From JAFAVZ01 sp036009105 (GTDB taxonomy: Bacteria; Acidobacteriota; Thermoanaerobaculia; Gp7-AA8), in NCBI GenBank assembly GCA_036009105.1, contig DASYMJ010000258.1, forward strand, positions 1-10,776: DNA of 10,776 nt. The letters are read 5' to 3'. A program made the translations under genes and the position numbers. How positions within the stretch are numbered: position 1 is the stretch's first letter; the number at the start of each line of letters is the position of its first letter. Positions 6,155-10,776 of this stretch are shown here, piece by piece. Under the pieces are notes generated by a model. The model saw nothing but the letters and a program-made list of their open reading frames with translations. It ran no database searches and had not been told where the DNA came from.

Positions 6155-7266
6155 TAGCAATCCTCACCGCCATCCTCATCCTCTGGCTGCTCACCCTGGG
6201 CAGCACGATCCTCAACCTGCTGCTCATCCCTCGCCTGCGGCGGGCCGATCCCCGCCGCGCGTTCGTCTCGGTGATCATCCCCGCCCGCGACGAGGAGCGC
6301 GCCATCGGGCCCACCGTCCGCGCGCTGCTGGCCCAGACCCACCAGGCGCTGGAGGTGATCGTGGTCAATGACCGCTCCACCGACCGCACCGGCGAGATCC
6401 TTCGCTCCATCGACGGGGCGATCGTCATCGACGGCGAGGAGCCGCCGCCCGGCTGGCTGGGCAAGCCGTGGGCGCTGCATCAGGGAAGCAAACGGGCCCA
6501 GGGCGAGCTGCTGCTCTTCATCGATGCGGACATCATCTATGCGCCGGATGCGGTCGGCGCCGCCGTGGCGCGGCTGGAGGACTCGGGCATGGCGATGCTC
6601 ACGCTTTTCCCTCGGCTGGAGATGCATGGCTTCTGGGAGCACATCGCCATGCCGATGCTTCCCATCACCGGCCTGAGCGTGCTGCCCACCTGGCTGGGCA
6701 ACCGCACGCGCATCCCGCTGCTGGCCATCGGCGGCGGCACCGGCAACCTGGTCCGCCGCGCCGACTACGAGGCGATCGGCGGCCACACGGCGCTGAAAGA
6801 CGCGGTGGTGGATGACGTCGCCCTGGCCCGCCTCATCCGCCGCGGCGGCCGGCACAGCGAGATCGTCCGGGCCGACGACCTCGTCTCCCTGCGCATGTAC
6901 TACGGCGCGCGCGAGATCGTGGAGGGCTTCACCAAGAACTCCTTCGCCGTGATGGGCCGCAGCTACCTCGTCGCGGTGGCGGGCATCCTCTTCATGAACG
7001 CTTTTCACCTCCTGCCGTACGCCGCCGCTCTCACCGGCGACAAGATCGCCATCGCCACGGTCGGCGTCATCACCCTCACTCGCCTTCTCCTCTACCGCTC
7101 GCTGCACTACCGGCTGGACAACGCGCTTTTCGGGCATCCGCTGATGATCGCCTTCTGGGGCTGGGTCTTTCTCCGCTCGGTCTGGTATACGGGAGTGCGC
7201 CGGCGCCTCGACTGGCGCGGCCGGACGTACGACGCGCGGCAAACGCGCTTCGGCGCGGACCGGTGA
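6151..7266 (+). CDS. Membrane-bound family-2 glycosyltransferase (CrtQ/HpnB-like), probable CTG start
   Basis: The first ATG, GTG or TTG in this frame is GTG 6271, but it falls inside the first strand of the GT-A fold (FVSVIIPARDEE). The 40 codons before it encode a hydrophobic helix (IAILTAILILWLLTLGSTIL) and a basic RLRR stop-transfer, as expected for this family. I therefore place the start at CTG 6151, which shares bases with the TPR stop in CTGA, giving 371 aa. Catalytic features: nucleotide-binding VVNDRSTD (D74), the metal-binding DAD (D125, D127), and DD at 221-222 as the likely base. About three C-terminal membrane helices lie at 270-345, and the tail ends WRGRTYDAR. The segment PPPGWLGKPWALHQG is typical of carotenoid and hopanoid-associated enzymes such as CrtQ and HpnB. 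The acceptor is probably a lipid; which one cannot be told from sequence. Confidence 0.85.
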   Translation: MIAILTAILILWLLTLGSTILNLLLIPRLRRADPRRAFVSVIIPARDEERAIGPTVRALLAQTHQALEVIVVNDRSTDRTGEILRSIDGAIVIDGEEPPPGWLGKPWALHQGSKRAQGELLLFIDADIIYAPDAVGAAVARLEDSGMAMLTLFPRLEMHGFWEHIAMPMLPITGLSVLPTWLGNRTRIPLLAIGGGTGNLVRRADYEAIGGHTALKDAVVDDVALARLIRRGGRHSEIVRADDLVSLRMYYGAREIVEGFTKNSFAVMGRSYLVAVAGILFMNAFHLLPYAAALTGDKIAIATVGVITLTRLLLYRSLHYRLDNALFGHPLMIAFWGWVFLRSVWYTGVRRRLDWRGRTYDARQTRFGADR

Positions 7267-7305
7267 TGTTCTTGCAAGGGCCGCCATGGAAGGAGAAGTG
7301 CCACA

Positions 7306-7875
7306 ATGACCGATAAAACGTTCCTGTCCGATGTCACCGAGCTGCGCCGCCGAGCGCGGCAGCACATCGAGGAGGGAGCCGTCACCGGCGCCTATTCAGG
7401 CGACCGGGAGACGATCATCAAGATCCTCAACGAGGCGCTGGCGACGGAGCTCGTCTGCGTCCTTCGCTACAAACGCCACTACTTCATGGCCCAGGGCATC
7501 CACTCCGATCCGATCGCCCAGGAGTTCCTGCAGCACGCGAACGAGGAGCAGGGGCATGCCGACCAGCTCGCCGACCGCATCACCCAGCTCGGCGGCGCGC
7601 CGAATTTCGACCCCGACGGCCTCACCAGCCGCTCCCACTCGGAGTACGTGGAAGGGGCGAACCTGCTGGAGATGATCAAGGAAGACCTGATCGCCGAGCG
7701 CATCGCCATCGACTCCTACACCGAGATGATCCGCTACGTGGGCGACAACGACATCACCACCCGCCGCATGCTCGAGTCGATCCTCGCCGTGGAAGAGGAG
7801 CACGCCGACGACCTGGCCAGCTTCCTGGCCGACATGGACAAGGACTGGAAGACGCGCGACCGTTCGGCCGGCTGA
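7306..7875 (+). CDS. Bacterioferritin-like di-iron ferritin without the heme methionine
   Basis: The 189-aa product has a GGAAGGAG ribosome-binding site 10 nt before the ATG. It is a four-helix ferritin-like protein with a complete ferroxidase set: E48 (LATELV), E81 and H84 (NEEQGH), E131 (AERIAI), E163 and H166 (EEEH). Spacing fits E. coli bacterioferritin (E18, E51, H54, E94, E127, H130) with one residue difference between the last two helices. The residue after E81 is Gln82, where heme-binding bacterioferritins have Met52, so heme binding is not expected. About 30 extra N-terminal residues, rich in Arg and Glu (ELRRRARQHIEEGAVTGAY), precede the first helix. The likely role is oxidising and storing iron and limiting oxidative damage in the cytoplasm. 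A Dps-like relative is the main alternative. It lies 39 nt after the glycosyltransferase, possibly in the same transcript. Confidence 0.87.
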   Translation: MTDKTFLSDVTELRRRARQHIEEGAVTGAYSGDRETIIKILNEALATELVCVLRYKRHYFMAQGIHSDPIAQEFLQHANEEQGHADQLADRITQLGGAPNFDPDGLTSRSHSEYVEGANLLEMIKEDLIAERIAIDSYTEMIRYVGDNDITTRRMLESILAVEEEHADDLASFLADMDKDWKTRDRSAG

Positions 7876-7887
7876 CGCCGGCCGAAC
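7862..7887 (+). terminator. Stem-loop across the ferritin stop codon
   Basis: GTTCGGCCGGC (7862-7872) and its exact complement GCCGGCCGAAC (7877-7887) form an 11-bp, very GC-rich stem with a four-base loop, TGAC, that contains the TGA stop. The bases that follow (CAAACGATG) include no T-run, so this is not a textbook intrinsic terminator. It may end transcription with Rho, or protect the 3' end of the mRNA. Confidence 0.55.
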
Positions 7888-7889
7888 CA

Positions 7890-7968
7890 AACGATGAAGG
7901 ATGAAGGATGAACGATGAATAGGGCTTCTCGGCCTCCGTTCATCGTTCCTCCTTCCTCGCTCATCGTT
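7890..7968. repeat. 30-bp inverted repeat built from 7-bp units
   Basis: The left arm (7890-7919) contains four consecutive heptamers at 7893-7920: GATGAAG, GATGAAG, GATGAAC, GATGAAT. The right arm (7939-7968) is the approximate complement, with units TTCATCG, TTCCTCC, TTCCTCG, CTCATCG. Aligned end to end, 26 of 30 positions pair, around a 19-nt loop (7920-7938). It lies between the ferritin terminator-like stem and the promoter of the protease gene. An ATG inside it (7915) opens a frame continuous with the protease, which could mislead start calling. Confidence 0.88.
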
Positions 7969-7982
7969 CCGGAATACGCGAA

Positions 7983-7991
7983 TGTTCTAAT
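7983..7991 (+). promoter_or_regulatory. Extended -10 promoter for the HtrA-like gene (leaderless)
   Basis: TGT followed by TCTAAT (7986-7991) is an extended -10 element with five of six consensus matches. Only seven bases separate it from the ATG at 7999, so transcription should start at or next to the start codon. No -35 box or Shine-Dalgarno is visible. It supports 7999 as the true start of the protease gene over 7915. Confidence 0.5.
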
Positions 7992-7998
7992 ACCCGAG

Positions 7999-8961
7999 AT
8001 GTCCCTCGCCTACCTCAGCTCCCTCTCCTCCGACCCCGACCTGCTCGATGCCTACTCGCACGCGGTCACCGGCGCGGCGGCGAGGATCATGCCGGCCGTC
8101 GTCAACATCGAAGTGCGCGGCAGGCGGGGCGAGCGGGGTGGCTCCGGCTCCGGCTTCGTCTTCACGCCGGACGGCTTCATCCTCACCAACAGTCACGTGG
8201 TGAACGGCGCCTCGGCGCTGGAAGTCGCGCTGCCGGACGGCACGCGCTACACCGCCGCCGTGGTCGGCGACGACCCGCACACTGACCTGGCCGTCATCCG
8301 CATCTCCGCCCCCGCGCCCCTCGACGCCGCCCCCCTGGGCGATTCCGACTCCATCATGCCCGGCCAGATCGCCATCGCCGTGGGCAACCCGCTCGGCTTC
8401 CAGTGCACCGTCACCGCCGGCGTGATCAGCGCCCTGGGCCGCTCCATGCGCGCCAAGAGCGGCCGCCTCATCGACGACGTCATCCAGACCGACGCCGCCC
8501 TCAATCCCGGCAACTCCGGCGGCCCGCTGCTCAACTCGCGGGGCGAGGTGATCGGCGTCAACACCGCGGTCATCCTCCCCGCCCAGGGCATCTGCTTCGC
8601 CATCGCCATCAACACGGCCAAATTCGTCGCCGGCCGCCTCATCCGCGACGGCCGCATCGAGCGCAGCTACATCGGCGTCGCCGGCCAGAACACGCCGCTG
8701 CACCGCCGCATCGTCCGCTTCTTCGGCCTCCCCTCTTCCAGCGGCGTGCTGGTGGTCGACGTGGAGAAGGGGAGCCCGGCCGAAAAGGCGGGGCTGGAGA
8801 TGGGTGACGTCATCGTTGCGTATGGCGAAAAACCGGTCGCCTCCATCGACGATCTGCATCGACTCCTGACCGACGAGGAGACCGGCATCCGGACCTGGCT
8901 GACCATCGTGCGCAGGACCGAAAAGCTCACCAAAAGCGTGGTTCCGACGCGGGCCGCGTAG
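7999..8961 (+). CDS. HtrA/DegP-type serine protease with one PDZ domain, no signal peptide
   Basis: The 320-aa product has a trypsin-like domain (about 25-215) with the complete catalytic triad: H66 in TNSHVV, D96 in HTDLAV and S173 in GNSGGP. A single PDZ domain follows (about 222-310), containing GVLVVDVEKGSPAEKAGL and GDVIVAYGEKPV. Known relatives degrade or refold damaged proteins. The start at 7999 (MSLAYLSS) is preferred: homology-like sequence begins soon after, at DLLDAYSHAV, and a -10-like box lies just upstream. The ATG at 7915 is in frame, but its 28 extra residues come from a hairpin repeat; it does have repeat-derived AAGGA upstream, so it cannot be excluded. Neither start gives a signal peptide or membrane anchor, so the protein should be cytoplasmic, unlike classical periplasmic DegP or anchored DegS. 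It is 320 aa, shorter than two-PDZ DegP. Confidence 0.9.
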   Translation: MSLAYLSSLSSDPDLLDAYSHAVTGAAARIMPAVVNIEVRGRRGERGGSGSGFVFTPDGFILTNSHVVNGASALEVALPDGTRYTAAVVGDDPHTDLAVIRISAPAPLDAAPLGDSDSIMPGQIAIAVGNPLGFQCTVTAGVISALGRSMRAKSGRLIDDVIQTDAALNPGNSGGPLLNSRGEVIGVNTAVILPAQGICFAIAINTAKFVAGRLIRDGRIERSYIGVAGQNTPLHRRIVRFFGLPSSSGVLVVDVEKGSPAEKAGLEMGDVIVAYGEKPVASIDDLHRLLTDEETGIRTWLTIVRRTEKLTKSVVPTRAA

Positions 8962-8998
8962 AGGGAGCACGACCTGCCGGAACATGCAGACGGACCAG

Positions 8999-9021
8999 GC
9001 GGGGAGGCTTTGCCTGCCCGC
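8999..9021 (+). terminator. GC-rich stem-loop after the protease gene
   Basis: GCGGGGAGGC (8999-9008) pairs with GCCTGCCCGC (9012-9021) over a TTT loop, nine of ten positions matching. A second small stem, CCGGC-CAT-GCCGG, follows directly. There is no T-run, so termination is only a possibility. It sits 37 nt after the protease stop and upstream of the next promoter-like box, which fits a transcription-unit boundary. Confidence 0.4.
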
Positions 9022-9050
9022 GCAACCGGCCATGCCGGCTCGCCGGAATA

Positions 9051-9059
9051 TGGTAGATT
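9051..9059 (+). promoter_or_regulatory. Extended -10-like box upstream of the 9081 gene
   Basis: TGG followed by TAGATT (9054-9059) resembles an extended -10 element, with four of six core matches. The ATG follows 21 nt later, which predicts a leader of about 14 nt. No Shine-Dalgarno is present in it. No -35 is recognisable, so confidence is modest. Confidence 0.35.
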
Positions 9060-9080
9060 CGAGCCGGTTCTTGCTACGCC

Positions 9081-9854
9081 ATGTCACGACCTGCCGCAGA
9101 CCGCTTCGCCCAGATCCTCGATCAGATCGTTCATCCGTTTGATCTGAGCCACGACTTCGGGCGGAAGCGCGCTTACGAGGCGACGATCGACTACGCGCGC
9201 CAGCATCTGCTCAGCGACCCGCACGCCAACGAGTTCCTCGACGCCGCCGCCAAGCGCCTCGGCTTCGCCGCCATCTCCTTCGACGCCCTGGAGAACCGGG
9301 TCAAGGTTCCGAAGGACGCCTGGCTCGACATCTGGATCTCCGACGAGGACGACGAGGTCGCCCTGACCGGCACGCGCGAGGGCATCCAGTACCTCATCGA
9401 GCTCCTCTCCCAGCTGCGCGACTCCGCCGATCCCGAGCAGCACGTCCATCTCGACCGCGGCATGCTGCCCATGACCGAGAACTCGGCGAACCTGGTGCTG
9501 TTCAAGGAAGAAGAGTCGTGGTTCACCGGCGCCGCTGCCGAAGGCGCGCCGACCGACTTCCCGCAGCGCGAGATCGATCCGAAGCAGATCTACGCCATCC
9601 AGTTCATCCACTATCCGCCGGACGACCTCCCCATCAGCGCGCACCGCCTCTATCGCGTGCTCAAGGTGGAGGAGGACGACGGCGTGTCGGCGAACGTGAA
9701 GGAGTTCGGCGACGGCCACGACAGCCGCTACTACCGCTTCACCTTCGTCGCCGACAACGACGACCGCTTCACCTACAGCTTCCATCTCGACGACCCCGCC
9801 GTGAACTACTTCACGCACCGCGAGATCCTGAAGCTGGCCATGCGCGCCGTTTAG
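9081..9854 (+). CDS. Unrecognised 257-aa protein with an Imm32-like central segment
   Basis: I do not recognise the full protein. It has no signal peptide or membrane helix and is strongly acidic, so it is probably cytoplasmic. Residues 1-70 look helical (FAQILDQIVHPFDLSHDFG). Residues about 80-145 follow the pattern 'acidic strand, GTREGIQYLIELLSQL, HVHLDRG, S-x-NLVLFKE', which recalls the Imm32 immunity-protein fold (GxxxGLxxLxxxL followed by HxHLD and a closing strand). The link is by motif memory only. Residues about 168-257 form a mixed alpha/beta region rich in aromatics and Asp (YYRFTFVADNDDRFTYSFHL), with no family I can name. Its neighbours give no functional hint: a protease upstream, a dehydrogenase beyond a repeat downstream. 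The ATG at 9081 has no Shine-Dalgarno. No toxin gene adjoins it, so an immunity role is not established. Base composition is like its neighbours. Confidence 0.8.
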   Translation: MSRPAADRFAQILDQIVHPFDLSHDFGRKRAYEATIDYARQHLLSDPHANEFLDAAAKRLGFAAISFDALENRVKVPKDAWLDIWISDEDDEVALTGTREGIQYLIELLSQLRDSADPEQHVHLDRGMLPMTENSANLVLFKEEESWFTGAAAEGAPTDFPQREIDPKQIYAIQFIHYPPDDLPISAHRLYRVLKVEEDDGVSANVKEFGDGHDSRYYRFTFVADNDDRFTYSFHLDDPAVNYFTHREILKLAMRAV

Positions 9855-9857
9855 CGC

Positions 9858-9940
9858 GTCATCCTGAGTCGCGTGGACGACGAAGGATCTCCACCGATCT
9901 TGCCGGGAGATTGTTCACCGTCTCCGCGGCTCGGAATGAC
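9858..9940. repeat. 83-bp palindromic intergenic repeat (GTCAT ends)
   Basis: The ends are imperfect inverted repeats: GTCATCCTGAG (9858-9868) against CTCGGAATGAC (9930-9940), nine of eleven pairing. Inside, ATCTCC (9887-9892) pairs with GGAGAT (9906-9911), giving a nested stem-loop. It starts 3 nt after a stop codon and fills most of the gap to the next gene. From memory, sequences with a TCATCCTGAG start and GAAGGATCT in the middle recur in many copies in several environmental bacterial genomes; I cannot confirm that here. Confidence 0.75.
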
Positions 9941-9952
9941 ACCGTGGCCGGA

Positions 9953-9958
9953 TACAAT
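9953..9958 (+). promoter_or_regulatory. Putative -10 box for the hydroxyacyl-CoA dehydrogenase gene (leaderless)
   Basis: TACAAT matches five of six consensus bases and is followed by nine bases and then the ATG at 9968. No Shine-Dalgarno fits in that space, which predicts a leaderless transcript. No -35 box is visible; the region where it would lie overlaps the right end of the palindromic repeat. Confidence 0.45.
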
Positions 9959-9967
9959 CCCGCCTCC

Positions 9968-10776
9968 ATGACCATCAAGTCCATCGCCGTGATCGGCACC
10001 GGCACGATGGGGCGCGGCATCGCCTACCTCTCGGCGCTGGCCGGGTACGAAACCTTCGTCCATGACGCCGAGACGGCCGCTCTCGACGCGGCGCGCGCCT
10101 GGCTCGAGTCGACGCTGCGCAAAGGCGTCGAAAAGGGCAAAGTGGCCGAGGACGCCGCGGCCGCCGCGATGAGCCGCGTGCAGCTGGCGCAGGACCTCGA
10201 GCCAGCCGTCCGCACCGCCGACCTCATCATCGAAGCCGTCCCCGAGCAGCTCGAGCTCAAGCGCGAGCTCTTCGCCCAGGCCGACCTCTTCTGCGGCGAA
10301 GAAGCCATCCTCGCCTCCAACACCTCCTCCATCTCCATCACCACCCTGGCCACGAACGTCGAGCGGCGCGATCGCTTCGTCGGCCTCCACTTCTTCAACC
10401 CGCCGCACCTGATGAAGCTCATCGAGATCGTGCGCGGCGAGCGCACCTCCGACGAGACCGTCGCCGAGGTGCGCGCGGTGGCGGAGAGGATGGGGAAGAC
10501 GCCCATCGTCGTCCGCGATGCCCCCGGCTTCGCCACCTCCCGCCTCGGCGTTGCCATCGGGCTGGAAGCCATCCGCATGCTGGAAGAAGGCGTCGCCACG
10601 GCGGCGGACATCGACCGCGCCATGGAGCTCGGCTACAACCATCCCATGGGCCCCTTGCGCCTGACCGATCTCGTCGGCCTCGACGTCCGCCTCGGCATCG
10701 CCGAGTACCTGGCCTCGACCCTCGGTCCGCGTTTCGAGCCACCGCAACTCCTGCGCGACAAAGTCGCCGAAGGGAA
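9968..10776 (+). CDS. 3-hydroxyacyl-CoA (3-hydroxybutyryl-CoA) dehydrogenase, 3' end cut off
   Basis: The frame is open from the ATG at 9968 to the right edge (269 residues; relatives are about 280-290, so only the last few are missing). It oxidises L-3-hydroxyacyl-CoA with NAD in beta-oxidation or runs in reverse in butyrate-type synthesis. The N-terminal Rossmann fold has the NAD-binding glycines in VIGTGTMGRGIA (G10, G12, G15, with the alanine after). Catalytic positions by alignment with human HAD: S120 in SNTSS, H141 in LHFFNP and E153 in LIEIV are present. The fourth, Asn208 in human, is Ser191 here (DAPGFATSRL). The C-terminal helical domain (from about 188) begins normally, with LGYNHPMGPLRLTDLVGLDV. 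There is no Shine-Dalgarno, and a -10-like TACAAT lies 9 nt upstream. No partner beta-oxidation gene is in the window. Confidence 0.93.
   Translation, partial: MTIKSIAVIGTGTMGRGIAYLSALAGYETFVHDAETAALDAARAWLESTLRKGVEKGKVAEDAAAAAMSRVQLAQDLEPAVRTADLIIEAVPEQLELKRELFAQADLFCGEEAILASNTSSISITTLATNVERRDRFVGLHFFNPPHLMKLIEIVRGERTSDETVAEVRAVAERMGKTPIVVRDAPGFATSRLGVAIGLEAIRMLEEGVATAADIDRAMELGYNHPMGPLRLTDLVGLDVRLGIAEYLASTLGPRFEPPQLLRDKVAEG

Noticed and set aside
6076..7365. 429-codon minus-strand open frame over the glycosyltransferase
   Set aside because: No recognisable domain, composition typical of a shadow frame, and the opposite strand encodes a clear GT2 enzyme.
7987..9087. 366-codon minus-strand open frame over the protease
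   Set aside because: Asp/Gly/Ala-rich shadow of the HtrA-like gene, which has its complete catalytic triad on the plus strand.
9851..10747. 298-codon minus-strand open frame opposite the dehydrogenase
   Set aside because: Shadow of the dehydrogenase; its C-terminal part is just the translated palindromic repeat.

Overview
The window is GC-rich bacterial chromosome, densely coded, with G/C-rich third positions. It holds nine complete protein genes and two that run off the edges. Gene content (DsbD-type periplasmic thiol reduction, a beta-barrel outer-membrane protein, a secreted polysaccharide deacetylase, a non-heme bacterioferritin-like protein) points to a Gram-negative, didermic bacterium. 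The gene mix and the dispersed palindromic repeats made me think of Acidobacteriota (Thermoanaerobaculia-like) or a neighbouring phylum. That is a guess from pattern memory, because the window has no rRNA or other marker to settle it.

Layout, left to right. 1-206 is the 3' end of a class-I glutamine-amidotransferase-like hydrolase (peptidase C26). 252-2846 is a two-gene operon: a secreted thioredoxin-TPR protein and a full three-domain DsbD. Converging on it, with overlapping stop codons, is a small outer-membrane beta-barrel gene (minus, 2843-3541). That gene is divergent from the YhbY-type ribosome-assembly RNA-binding gene (3590-3880). A heptamer-based hairpin fills the gap between yhbY and a convergent secreted NodB-type polysaccharide deacetylase (minus, 3940-5166). 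From 5435 a promoter with a normal ribosome-binding site drives a membrane-anchored TPR protein. It overlaps a family-2 glycosyltransferase that appears to start at CTG, followed by a bacterioferritin-like protein (7306-7875) with a terminator-like hairpin over its stop codon. A second, much longer heptamer-based hairpin (7890-7968) precedes an HtrA-like serine protease with no signal peptide (7999-8961). Next are an unrecognised 257-aa protein with an Imm32-like central segment (9081-9854), an 83-bp palindromic repeat (9858-9940), and a 3-hydroxyacyl-CoA dehydrogenase running off the right edge.

How the genes work together. The thioredoxin-TPR protein and DsbD form a plausible periplasmic reducing pathway. 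The TPR protein and glycosyltransferase are translationally coupled. Otherwise this looks like a chain of housekeeping and envelope genes in short transcription units, not one dedicated system. I see no CRISPR array, integrase, transposase, prophage or complete defence locus.

The most interesting material lies between genes. There are three palindromic repeats, two of them built from 7-bp units. A repeated arrangement also places a -10-like box 7-10 nt before an ATG with no Shine-Dalgarno sequence, which suggests leaderless mRNAs. No gap without a gene exceeds 300 bases; the longest is 5167-5434.
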